A stretch of 42,524 bases of DNA from Firmicutes bacterium UBA1065 (lineage in GTDB: Bacteria; Bacillota; Clostridia; Tissierellales; Sedimentibacteraceae): NCBI GenBank assembly GCA_002316225.1, contig DCDC01000059.1:5124-47647 (forward strand), read 5' to 3'. How positions within the stretch are numbered: the stretch's first letter is position 1; every line of letters starts with the position of its first letter. Shown here piece after piece: positions 1 to 8,114 of the stretch. The notes under the pieces were generated by a model that saw nothing but the letters and a program-made list of their open reading frames with translations, searched no databases and was not told the DNA's origin. A program made the translations under genes and the position numbers.

Positions 1-16
1 TTAGCGAATGAAGGTT

Positions 17-78
17 AAAAATCCGTTAAGCAGCTTGCGTTGTTTGAGCGGAGCGAGTTCGCAAGCTGTAGGATTTTT
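17..78. repeat. Long imperfect hairpin element downstream of secA
   Basis: A nested inverted repeat is visible. The outer arms are AAAAATCC (17-24) and GGATTTTT (71-78). The inner arms are CAGCTTGCG (31-39) and CGCAAGCTG (60-68), around a G+C-rich loop containing GAGCGGAGCGAG. It lies past the secA stop, and the sequence to about 126 keeps the same unusual G+C-rich character in an AT-rich surrounding. It could be a transcription terminator or RNA-processing hairpin for the secA operon, or one copy of a dispersed palindromic element. I infer the second because it is more complex than a simple terminator and the flank to position 126 (GTGAGCGGA) echoes the loop. No protein is supported here. 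Confidence 0.6.
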
Positions 79-148
79 TGTCGGAATGAGCTTTAGAATT
101 ACTCGTGGCCGAAACCGTGAGCGGATATTTTTATTATTTTATATTTTA

Positions 149-2911
149 TTATTTTTCATTTGCTCCGCAGCACTTTTTATATTTCTTCCCGCTTCCGCAG
201 GGACATGGATCATTTCTGCCCACTTTCTTTTCTTTTTTAACCAGCGGCTGAATCTTTCCTCCCGTGTTATCCCCGTCTCCTCCGCTAACAGACGTAATTT
301 TTGCAACCTGTTTACGCTGGAGTTTTTCCTGAGGTCTTACCCTCATCAGCATTTTCACCGTGTCTTCCTGAATGGCCCCAATCATTTCTTCGAACATGTC
401 AAAGCCTTCAATCTGATAAGCCCTTACAGGATCTTCATTTCCTACGGCTCGTAGACCGATTCCCTGCTTCAGCTGGTCCATGGCGTCGATGTGGTCCATC
501 CATTTTGTATCTACATTCCTAAGAAGGACGATTCTTTCCACTTCTCTGAAGGTTTCTTCCCCAAACTCGGCTTCCAGCCTTGCATAATGCTTGTCAACAG
601 CGGTTCTCACCCTTTGCCTCAAGTCTTCTCTGCTTAAGCCTTCAGGTTTTATCCCGTCAAAGCTGATTATGATGGAGAAGGTTTCTGCCACAGACTTTAC
701 AAAACCGTTTAAATCCCAGTACTCATTATATTTTTCTTCGTTTGTATACATGTTGATACCCTTGTCTATGAGGGAATCAATCATGTTGGATATATATTCT
801 TTTAAATTCTCCCCGAAAAGCACCCTTCTTCTTTCCGAATAGATAACTTCTCTCTGCTTATTCATTACATTGTCATACTGAAGGACATGCTTTCTGATTT
901 CAAAGTTCCTGCCTTCGACCCTGGCCTGGGCTGTTTCGATGGTCTTTGTGAGCATGCCTGCTTCCAGGGGCTCATCTTCCGGCATTTTCAAGGTTTCTAT
1001 CAGGGCCTTGACCTTGTCGCCGGCAAAGAGTCTCATCAAGTCATCTTCCAAGGATATATAGAACCTGGACGAGCCGGGGTCTCCCTGCCTGCCTGAACGA
1101 CCTCTCAACTGGTTATCGATACGCCTTGATTCATGGCGCTCGGTGCCGATGATGTGGAGGCCTCCTGCCTCTATAACCTTTTGTTGCTCATCTTTCAATT
1201 CGTTTCTTGACTCTTCCAGAAGCTGCTTGTAAACCTTTCGGGCTTCAATTATTTCAGGGTCGTCTGTTTCGTTGAATCCGTCTGCTTGGGCAATCAGCTC
1301 ATCGGGAAAGCCCTTTGCCCTCATCTTGTGTTTAGCAATAAATTCGGGATTTCCTCCAAGAACAATATCGGTTCCTCTTCCCGCCATATTGGTTGCTATT
1401 GTTACGGCACCAAGACGTCCTGCCTGGGCTACTATTTCCGCTTCCTTTTCGTGATGCTTAGCATTTAATACTTCGTGCTTGATTCCTTGCTTTTTCAGCA
1501 GCCTGCTTAGGATTTCGGATTTCTCTATGGAAATGGTACCTACCAGTATAGGCTGGCCTGTCTTGTGCCTTTCCACGATTTCATCAATAACGGCTTTGAA
1601 CTTGGCCGCTTCCCCCTTGTAAACAACATCCTGCAAGTCCTGCCTTATAACGGGCTTGTTGGTGGGAATTTCTATAACATCAACTCCGTAAATTTCACGG
1701 AATTCATTTTCTTCAGTCTTTGCGGTACCTGTCATACCGGACAGCTTTTTGTACATTCTGAAGTAATTCTGGAATGTTATGGTTGCAAGGGTCCTGGTTT
1801 CTTTTCTTATTTCTATGCCTTCCTTGGCTTCGATTGCCTGGTGGAGGCCGTTGGAATACCTCCTGCCGTACATAATTCGGCCGGTAAACTCATCAACTAT
1901 CAAAACTTCCCCGTCTTTAACGATGTAGTCGATATCCCTCTTCATGGTATGATGGGCTTTCAAGGCCTGATTTATGTGATGGCTTATTTCCATGTTTTCC
2001 TGGTCGGCAAGATTTTCTATATTGAAGAATCTTTCCGCCTTCTCTATACCCCTTGCGGTAAGGGTTACATTTCTTGCTTTTACGTCATGGATGAAATCAA
2101 CGGTTTCATCTTCTTCAACATCGCCCATTATATAGTCCATTTTTGTCTTCTTTTCTTCGGGCATCTGGGTTTTTCCCTTCAAAGTAAGGACAAAGCTGTT
2201 GGCCAGCTGATAAAGGTCAGTTGACTTTTCCCCTTCGCCGGAAATAATAAGGGGGGTTCTGGCTTCATCAATAAGGATGCTGTCAACCTCGTCTATGATG
2301 CAGAAATTTAAATCTCTTTGAACCAGGTCTTCCTTATGGATGGCCATGTTGTCTCTTAAGTAATCAAAACCAAACTCATTGTTGGTTCCATAGGTGATAT
2401 CCGACCTGTAGGCATTTAATCTTTCTTCTTTGCTTATGCCGTGGACTATGCATCCAACGGATAAGCCCAGAAAATTATGCACCTTTCCCATCCAATCGGC
2501 GTCACGTCTTGCCAGGTAATCATTTACCGTCACCACATGGACTCCCTTGCCTTCCAGGGCATTCAAATAAACAGGCATGGTTGAAACCAAGGTTTTTCCT
2601 TCTCCTGTTTTCATTTCGGCAATTCGGCCCTGGTGAAGGACTATAGCTCCTATAATCTGAACGGGATAATGCTTTTGGCCCAAAACCCTCCATGCCGCTT
2701 CTCTAACAACGGCAAAGGCTTCCGGCAGGATATCGTCCAAGGATTCGCCATTGGCAAGTCTTTGTTTGAATTCAGGGGTTTTGGCCTTGAGTTCGCTGTC
2801 AGTCAAGGATTCCATGGTTTTTTCCAAAGACAGGATCCTGTCTACCAAGGGCTGTATTCTTTTTATTTCTTTTTCGCTGTATGAACCAAATATTTTTTCT
2901 AATAATTTCAT
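149..2911 (-). CDS. secA: Preprotein translocase ATPase SecA
   Basis: SecA is the motor ATPase that pushes unfolded secretory proteins through the SecYEG channel at the cytoplasmic membrane. The 920-residue product has Walker A MKTGEGKT (residues 100-107), DEVD Walker B (207-210) followed by DEARTPLI, the conserved nucleotide-domain-2 segment with GTISIEKSE and ATNMAGRGTD, and a C-terminal zinc motif with Cys903, Cys905, Cys914 and Cys915 in the CPCGSGKKYKKCC tail. It is longer than the roughly 840 residues of Bacillus SecA because of extra sequence near residues 245-285, which many clostridial SecAs also carry. A ribosome site (GGAAGGATAAGAG) precedes the ATG. It is the last gene of a three-gene minus-strand run, 16 bases after the flavoprotein gene. 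Confidence 0.98.
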   Translation of the reverse strand: MKLLEKIFGSYSEKEIKRIQPLVDRILSLEKTMESLTDSELKAKTPEFKQRLANGESLDDILPEAFAVVREAAWRVLGQKHYPVQIIGAIVLHQGRIAEMKTGEGKTLVSTMPVYLNALEGKGVHVVTVNDYLARRDADWMGKVHNFLGLSVGCIVHGISKEERLNAYRSDITYGTNNEFGFDYLRDNMAIHKEDLVQRDLNFCIIDEVDSILIDEARTPLIISGEGEKSTDLYQLANSFVLTLKGKTQMPEEKKTKMDYIMGDVEEDETVDFIHDVKARNVTLTARGIEKAERFFNIENLADQENMEISHHINQALKAHHTMKRDIDYIVKDGEVLIVDEFTGRIMYGRRYSNGLHQAIEAKEGIEIRKETRTLATITFQNYFRMYKKLSGMTGTAKTEENEFREIYGVDVIEIPTNKPVIRQDLQDVVYKGEAAKFKAVIDEIVERHKTGQPILVGTISIEKSEILSRLLKKQGIKHEVLNAKHHEKEAEIVAQAGRLGAVTIATNMAGRGTDIVLGGNPEFIAKHKMRAKGFPDELIAQADGFNETDDPEIIEARKVYKQLLEESRNELKDEQQKVIEAGGLHIIGTERHESRRIDNQLRGRSGRQGDPGSSRFYISLEDDLMRLFAGDKVKALIETLKMPEDEPLEAGMLTKTIETAQARVEGRNFEIRKHVLQYDNVMNKQREVIYSERRRVLFGENLKEYISNMIDSLIDKGINMYTNEEKYNEYWDLNGFVKSVAETFSIIISFDGIKPEGLSREDLRQRVRTAVDKHYARLEAEFGEETFREVERIVLLRNVDTKWMDHIDAMDQLKQGIGLRAVGNEDPVRAYQIEGFDMFEEMIGAIQEDTVKMLMRVRPQEKLQRKQVAKITSVSGGDGDNTGGKIQPLVKKEKKVGRNDPCPCGSGKKYKKCCGANEK

Positions 2912-2927
2912 CTCTTATCCTTCCATA

Positions 2928-4148
2928 TCATTTAAGAGAGCAGAAGTAGCCGGCCGTATAGCCCGAGCTCCATGCCCACTGGAGGTTGAAGCCCCCGCAG
3001 TCTCCGTCAACATCAAGGATTTCTCCGGCGAAATACAAACCCTTCACCTTCAACGACTCCAAGGTTTTTGGATTGACTTCCGTAAGTCTCACTCCCCCCG
3101 CCGTTGATTGAGCCTGCTGCCATGAATTATGTCCGGTAACCTCAAACTTCCACTCTTTTAAAATATCTATTATTTTATAAATTTCTTTCTTGTTTAATTT
3201 ACCGCATGATCTGTCAAGGTCATCGAAGCCTGCTTCATATAAAACCACAGGAATAAGCTTTTTGTTGATAAAGCCTACCATTGAATCTTCCAGGGTCTTA
3301 TGGCCAAGCTTAATGAACCTGTCCTGAAGAATTTCATAAAGCTCTATCTTTGAAAGTGCGGGAAACACATCCAGGCTTATGAAAGGCTTGTTTTCTTTAT
3401 TTAATTCTTCAATAACCTTCCTGCTTATTTGCAGGATTGGAGGTCCCGATATGCCGTAATCGGTAAAAAGTATTTCCCCTTCTTCTTTCCTTATGAGTCT
3501 GTCCCCGGCATAAGCTTTTACAAGGCCGTCAAATTTTATTCCTGCAAGCCTTTTAAAATATTTTCCGCTTAATTTCAACTGAACAAGGGCAGGAAAGGGT
3601 TCAACAATATCATGGCCAAAGGATTTGGCTATTTCATATCCCTTTCCGTCAGAACCAAACTGGGGACTTGCCTTTCCTCCCGTTGCCAGGATGACCCTGT
3701 CTGCGGTAACCGTATCATTTCCAATGATACTAAAAATACCTTTGTTTTTTCTTAAAGCTGTAACATTAAAGTCGGTTACTTCATCAACCTTAAGCCTCTT
3801 TAGTTCATATCTTAAAACATCCAAAAGGCTTGATGCCTGGAGGGAATTCGGATATACCCTGCCATTTTCATCAACATAGGGAAAAATCCCCAAGTCCTCA
3901 AAAAAGCTTAAGGTCTTCTCAAGGTCAAAAAAATTCATTACTTCATCCGTAAGGTGCAAATCATTTGAATGATAGCATGCCTTTGACAGGTTCATGTTGG
4001 TATAATTGCCCCTGCCGTTGCCGGTTGCCAGAATTTTTTTGCCCACCCTGTTCATTTTTTCATATACAGTAACCTGAGCACCGTTTCTGGCCGCAGCTAT
4101 GGCGGCCATCAGGCCTGATGCCCCTCCGCCTATTACAGCTATTTTCAT
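2928..4148 (-). CDS. NAD(P)/FAD-dependent oxidoreductase, BaiN/HI0933 family
   Basis: This is a flavoprotein of the HI0933/BaiN family, in which a few members are bile-acid or steroid reductases and most have no known substrate. The 406-residue protein starts with a classic dinucleotide-binding fold (GGGASG at residues 7-12, acidic end VYEK near 33) and the family hallmark GKKILATGNGRGNYTN. It ends with GEILDVDGDCGGFNLQWAW and a glycine-rich FAD-contact segment typical of the family. No signal peptide is visible, so it should be cytoplasmic. It starts 2 bases after the upstream flavoprotein stop and is followed by secA, so the three are probably co-transcribed. The substrate cannot be told from sequence. 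Confidence 0.9.
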   Translation of the reverse strand: MKIAVIGGGASGLMAAIAAARNGAQVTVYEKMNRVGKKILATGNGRGNYTNMNLSKACYHSNDLHLTDEVMNFFDLEKTLSFFEDLGIFPYVDENGRVYPNSLQASSLLDVLRYELKRLKVDEVTDFNVTALRKNKGIFSIIGNDTVTADRVILATGGKASPQFGSDGKGYEIAKSFGHDIVEPFPALVQLKLSGKYFKRLAGIKFDGLVKAYAGDRLIRKEEGEILFTDYGISGPPILQISRKVIEELNKENKPFISLDVFPALSKIELYEILQDRFIKLGHKTLEDSMVGFINKKLIPVVLYEAGFDDLDRSCGKLNKKEIYKIIDILKEWKFEVTGHNSWQQAQSTAGGVRLTEVNPKTLESLKVKGLYFAGEILDVDGDCGGFNLQWAWSSGYTAGYFCSLK

Positions 4149-4150
4149 AT

Positions 4151-5752
4151 TTATTCCTGTTCCTTGAAAGGTTTATATGTTTTAAGTATTTGCTCTGCAA
4201 CTTTAAGGCCGTCAATTGCCGCCGACATTATTCCTCCCGCATAGCCGGACCCTTCCCCGCATGGGTAGATTCCTTTTATGCTTGCCTGCATTTCACTGTT
4301 TCTTGTTATTCTTACAGGGGAAGATGTCCTGGTTTCCACACCCGTAAGGATTGCGTCCGGCCTGTCAAAGTTCGCCAGCAGCTTTCCAAAGGCCGTTATC
4401 CCTTCGGCTATGCTTTCGCATACATAATCGGGCAGGCAATCCCACAGGTTTGCAAAAGTACACCCGGGCCTGTAGGTAGGATATATTTCCCCAAAGGAGG
4501 CGGAAATCTTTTTTTCCTTGAAATCCTTGAACAACTGAACCGGAGCCCTGTAATTTCCTCCCCCGGCTTCATAGGCTTTCCTCTCCCAATATCTTTGGAA
4601 TTCAACTCCTGCCAAAGGAGCTTCCAAACCTCCGAAATCCTCGGGACTTATCTGGACAACAATTGCCGAATTTGCATTTTCCAAATCCCTGTCGTAAAAG
4701 CTCATACCGTTTGTGATAACTCCCCCTTCTTCAGAAGAAGAAGCGGTTACGACTCCTCCGGGACACATGCAAAATGTATAGACACTTCTTCCATTTTTGC
4801 TTTTATGAACAAATTTATAGTCAGCAGGCCCCAGGAGGGGGTTGCCTGCCATTTCTCCGTACTGGGCTTCGTTTATCATTTTTTGAGGGTGCTCGATCCT
4901 TAAGCCGATTGCAAAGGGTTTTGCCTCAAGCTTCAATTTGCTGTTGAGCATTTCAAAGGTGTCTCTTGCACTGTGGCCGATGGCAAGAACCAAAACGTCG
5001 GTTTCGATAATGTCGTTTTCAGTGATAATGCAGTAAACCGCATCATCCTTAATCATTATGTCCGTTAAACATTCCTCGAACCTGAAGGTTCCTCCTAAGC
5101 TTATTATTTTCTTTCTTATATTTACTATAACATTTCTCAGAAGGTCTGTTCCTATATGAGGCTTATTTACATATGCAATTTCCGCCGGAGCACCTGCCTC
5201 GATCATTTCTTCCAGTACCTTCTTGCCTCTTTTGGACCTGTCTTTAATCAAGGTGTTGAGTTTTCCGTCGGAAAAAGTTCCTGCCCCTCCTTCACCGAAC
5301 TGGATGTTGGACCTCACATTTAAAATGCCGTCCTTCCAAAATTTTTCCACATCCTTGACCCTGTCTTCAACCATCCTGCCTCTTTCCAGGATTATAGGCC
5401 TGTAGCCCTTTTCGGCCAGAAGCAGGGCACAAAAAAGTCCCGCAGGACCACTTCCAACCACAACAGGCCGGTTATTCAGCTCCTTTTCTCCGGTTACTTC
5501 AACATCATAGATGAAGGGCTCCACCAGGGATACATTGGTATTTCTTTTTGAAATTTTTACATTCTTGTAAGTTTCCACGTCCAAAGCGTAGATAAACAAT
5601 ATTTCATCTTTTTTCCTTGCATCTATGGATTTTCTGAAAATAGAAACATCCTTTATGTCCTCTTTTTTTATTCTTAAAGCCTCTGCCGCTTTTATCCATA
5701 AGTCATCTTCCTTATGGTCTATGGGCAGCTTAACCTGTTGAATCCTATACAT
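4151..5752 (-). CDS. FAD-dependent dehydrogenase, COG2509 type
   Basis: This 533-residue flavoprotein belongs to a widespread bacterial family of uncharacterised FAD-dependent dehydrogenases (COG2509). An N-terminal domain of about 90 residues (MYRIQQVKLPIDH onward) precedes the dinucleotide-binding motif VVGSGPAG (about 98-105). Then come LNVRSNIQFGEGGAGTFSDG, which is characteristic of the family, and a C-terminal FAD contact GEGSGYAGGIMSAAIDGLKVAE. No membrane segment or signal peptide is present. It heads a minus-strand run with the BaiN-type gene (2-base gap) and secA. An AGAGGTG ribosome site precedes the ATG. Its reaction is unknown; the family name is as far as I would go. Confidence 0.88.
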   Translation of the reverse strand: MYRIQQVKLPIDHKEDDLWIKAAEALRIKKEDIKDVSIFRKSIDARKKDEILFIYALDVETYKNVKISKRNTNVSLVEPFIYDVEVTGEKELNNRPVVVGSGPAGLFCALLLAEKGYRPIILERGRMVEDRVKDVEKFWKDGILNVRSNIQFGEGGAGTFSDGKLNTLIKDRSKRGKKVLEEMIEAGAPAEIAYVNKPHIGTDLLRNVIVNIRKKIISLGGTFRFEECLTDIMIKDDAVYCIITENDIIETDVLVLAIGHSARDTFEMLNSKLKLEAKPFAIGLRIEHPQKMINEAQYGEMAGNPLLGPADYKFVHKSKNGRSVYTFCMCPGGVVTASSSEEGGVITNGMSFYDRDLENANSAIVVQISPEDFGGLEAPLAGVEFQRYWERKAYEAGGGNYRAPVQLFKDFKEKKISASFGEIYPTYRPGCTFANLWDCLPDYVCESIAEGITAFGKLLANFDRPDAILTGVETRTSSPVRITRNSEMQASIKGIYPCGEGSGYAGGIMSAAIDGLKVAEQILKTYKPFKEQE

Positions 5753-5813
5753 AGGTACACCTCTTTATCTTTCAGTCATTAATGTCGGGTCCTTTGATTC
5801 GTTAACATTATTC

Positions 5814-5822
5814 ATTATACCA
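5814..5822 (-). promoter_or_regulatory. Extended -10 promoter for the flavoprotein-secA run
   Basis: On the minus strand the sequence reads TGGTATAAT: a perfect TATAAT preceded by the TGn extension. No good -35 box sits 16-18 bases upstream, which fits an extended -10 promoter. It lies about 60 bases before the start codon at 5752. Confidence 0.5.
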
Positions 5823-5880
5823 TATATAATGAAATATTCTATGTAAAATTTTGAAATGTAAATATACACAACACAAATGT

Positions 5881-5898
5881 TGGCAGCTTTCGCTGCCA
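5881..5898 (-). terminator. Hairpin after the lrp-type gene
   Basis: A perfect 7-bp stem TGGCAGC/GCTGCCA closes a four-base loop that reads GAAA (a GNRA tetraloop) on the minus strand. It lies 14 bases past the stop of the Lrp-type regulator. The following run (AACATTTG) is poor in T, so termination may be weak. Confidence 0.5.
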
Positions 5899-5912
5899 CC
5901 CCTCTGCCCTTT

Positions 5913-6338
5913 TTATATGCCCTTATCTTCTATAGGACTGGACATGATTATATATGTTTCCGTATGTCCGTATGCTTGTATCTTCCCCACCAATTCTTCC
6001 AAATGGGCCATTTCTCTCAAATATGCTTTCATTATCATGCTGTGGGGCCCCGTAACATGGTGACATTCCACTATTTCTTCAGAGCCCTTGGCAAATTGTA
6101 AAAAACCTTCCTGGTTTTCAGGTTTTATGGATGCATTTATCAATACGCTTATGGGCTTGCCCACCTTGGTATTGTTTATAACAGCCTTGTAGCGCTCAAT
6201 CACTCCTGTTTCTTCCAATCTCCTGACCCTTTCTGCTACGGCCGGAGGACTTAAGGATACTTCCTTGCCTAAATCTTTCATGGAAATTCTTCCGTCGTGC
6301 TGGAGGATGCTTATAATTTTCAGATCTGTTTGATCCAT
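5913..6338 (-). CDS. Lrp/AsnC family transcriptional regulator
   Basis: This 141-residue protein is a feast/famine regulator. An N-terminal winged helix (MDQTDLKIISILQHDGRISMKDLGKEVSLSPPAV is the start, split by a recognition helix near residues 28-45) is followed by a RAM effector domain (about 65-135) with the usual VTGPHSMIMKAYL core. Such proteins form dimers to octamers that bind an amino acid and bend DNA. The ATG has a good ribosome site (AAGGTGGTG). The gene diverges from the carboxyltransferase gene across a 414-base AT-rich spacer, so it probably controls itself and perhaps that neighbour. The effector is not evident. Confidence 0.93.
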   Translation of the reverse strand: MDQTDLKIISILQHDGRISMKDLGKEVSLSPPAVAERVRRLEETGVIERYKAVINNTKVGKPISVLINASIKPENQEGFLQFAKGSEEIVECHHVTGPHSMIMKAYLREMAHLEELVGKIQAYGHTETYIIMSSPIEDKGI

Positions 6339-6752
6339 TTTACACCACCTTATAAAATTAAGTATAATATAAAAACTTCTAATTTTATTAGCGCAAATCC
6401 CTTGTAATTATTATTTAAAATATGTACAAATCCATTATAGCATGATATTATAAAAAAGCAACATTTCCATCGTCATTTTCTAAATTCGCCCCAAACATTC
6501 AAATTATTATTTACAATATAAAAATTTTATGATTATATTTTTATTATCAAAATATTTTATATTCAAAATAATATAAAGCTTATTATTATTTAGTATATCA
6601 TACATACGTTCAATATATCAAGAAAAGATAATACTAACAAAATAAATGTCTCTATAAACTATACGGATTTCATTATTATATAAAAAAATAAATATTCCTT
6701 TTAGCAAAAGGCCAAGATAGGTTTTACTTAATATTACTAAAAAGGAGGAAAT
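6339..6752. other. 414-base AT-rich divergent intergenic region
   Basis: This spacer separates the Lrp-type gene (leftward) from the carboxyltransferase gene (rightward). It is strikingly AT-rich, with many TATTAT- and TATAAT-like strings, so individual promoters cannot be chosen safely. I see no open reading frame with a ribosome site and no RNA fold. The length and composition fit a bendable regulatory region for an Lrp-type protein. Confidence 0.6.
6379..6391. promoter_or_regulatory. Palindrome CTAATTTTATTAG, candidate Lrp operator
   Basis: A perfect CTAAT-TTT-ATTAG palindrome lies 41 bases upstream of the Lrp-type start codon. Its size and AT core resemble Lrp-family sites, and the position suits autoregulation. 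In such AT-rich DNA chance palindromes are common, so this is tentative. Confidence 0.35.
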
Positions 6753-8114
6753 ATGACAAAGTTAAAAATCACTGAAACATCTCTGAGAGACGGACACCAG
6801 TCATTGATAGCAACAAGGCTAACAACCGATGAAATACTGCCCGTTCTGTCTGAAATGGACAAGGCAGGCTATTATTCCATGGAAGTATGGGGAGGGGCTA
6901 CATTCGATACCTGCCTCAGGTATTTAAATGAAGACCCTTGGGAAAGGCTGAGGAAAATAAGGGCTTATATAAAAAACACCAAGCTTCAGATGCTTTCAAG
7001 GGGTCAAAATATATTAGGCTATAAGAATTATCCGGATGATATCGTGGAAAAGTTCCATAAAAACGCAATATATGAGGGAATTGATATAGTCAGGGTTTTT
7101 GATGCCCTTAACGATATAAGAAATTTAAGAAAGACCATAGAAACGGTAAAGGCGGAAGGAGCCCACTGTCAGTGCGCCATATCCTATACAACGAGTCCGG
7201 TACATACCAAAGATTATTACCTTAAATTAATAAAGGATTTTGAAAACGCCGGTGCCGATTCCATATGCATCAAGGACATGTCAGGTATACTGCTTCCTTT
7301 TGACGCTTATGAATTGATTAAGGCCATAAAGAAGGTTACCAAGCTGCCTTTGGAGCTTCACACCCACTGCACCGGAGGTATAGGTGAAATGACCATGTTA
7401 ACGGCGGTTGAAGCAGGCATTGACATTGTTGACACTGCCATATCACCCTTGTCCTCGGGGACTTCCCAGCCTGCAACGGAATCTCTTTGCCTGGCCTTAC
7501 GGGGAACGGAAAGAGATCCTGAGCTGAATCTCAACAGTTTAAACGATATTGCTGATTATTTCAAAGATGTAATGAAAAAATACGAAGAAAACGGAACCTT
7601 GAACGTAAAGGTCCTCATGACCGATCCCAAGGCCCTGATATATCAAATACCGGGAGGTATGCTTTCAAACCTTTTGGTACAGATGAAATCCCTAAATGCT
7701 CTTGACAAGTACCAGGAGGTTTTGGAAGAAGTGCCGAGAGTAAGAAAAGACTTAGGATATCCGCCCCTTGTTACCCCCCTTAGCCAAATGGTTGGGGCTC
7801 AAGCCGTCTTCAACGTTGTTTCAGGCAAAAGGTACAATATAATACCTACCGAAATAAGGAATTATGTGAGAGGCATGTACGGAAGGCCTGCTGCCCCCAT
7901 ATCCGATGAAATAAAAAGGCTCATCATAGGAAACGAAGAAGTTATTACTGTTCGGCCTGCAGACCTTTTGGAGGACAGCTATGACCGCCTCAAGGAAGAA
8001 ATAGGGTGCCTGGCTCAATCAGAGCAAGACGTTTTGTCCTATGCCCTCTTCCCCCAAGTTGCAAAAAGCTTCTTTGAAAAAAGAACCCAAAACATAAGTT
8101 TAGGGTCCCATTAA
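6753..8114 (+). CDS. oadA: Oxaloacetate decarboxylase/pyruvate carboxylase-type carboxyltransferase subunit
   Basis: This enzyme moves CO2 between a 2-oxoacid (pyruvate/oxaloacetate) and a carboxybiotin carrier. The 453-residue protein has the carboxyltransferase TIM barrel: TSLRDGHQSL at the start, VRVFDALND, the carboxylated-lysine segment CIKDMSG, and the metal-binding HTH of LELHTHCTGG. A conserved carboxylase domain follows and the protein ends near ISLGSH. No C-terminal biotin-lipoyl domain with an MKM motif is present, so a separate biotin carrier must exist elsewhere. The start is fixed by AAAGGAGG 6 bases upstream. Its last four bases overlap the stop of the convergent VWA gene. It could equally be a methylmalonyl-CoA carboxyltransferase 5S subunit; the symbol is the best family guess. 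Confidence 0.85.
   Translation: MTKLKITETSLRDGHQSLIATRLTTDEILPVLSEMDKAGYYSMEVWGGATFDTCLRYLNEDPWERLRKIRAYIKNTKLQMLSRGQNILGYKNYPDDIVEKFHKNAIYEGIDIVRVFDALNDIRNLRKTIETVKAEGAHCQCAISYTTSPVHTKDYYLKLIKDFENAGADSICIKDMSGILLPFDAYELIKAIKKVTKLPLELHTHCTGGIGEMTMLTAVEAGIDIVDTAISPLSSGTSQPATESLCLALRGTERDPELNLNSLNDIADYFKDVMKKYEENGTLNVKVLMTDPKALIYQIPGGMLSNLLVQMKSLNALDKYQEVLEEVPRVRKDLGYPPLVTPLSQMVGAQAVFNVVSGKRYNIIPTEIRNYVRGMYGRPAAPISDEIKRLIIGNEEVITVRPADLLEDSYDRLKEEIGCLAQSEQDVLSYALFPQVAKSFFEKRTQNISLGSH

Noticed and set aside
8..454. Plus-strand ORF of 148 codons at the window start
   Set aside because: It is antisense to the secA end and the hairpin element, with no ribosome site and no recognisable protein.
1565..2224. 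Long plus-strand ORF inside secA
   Set aside because: Shadow of secA on the opposite strand; the translation has no family features.
4118..4903. 261-codon plus-strand ORF over the two flavoprotein genes
   Set aside because: Antisense to well-supported genes with their own ribosome sites; composition is that of a reverse-frame shadow.
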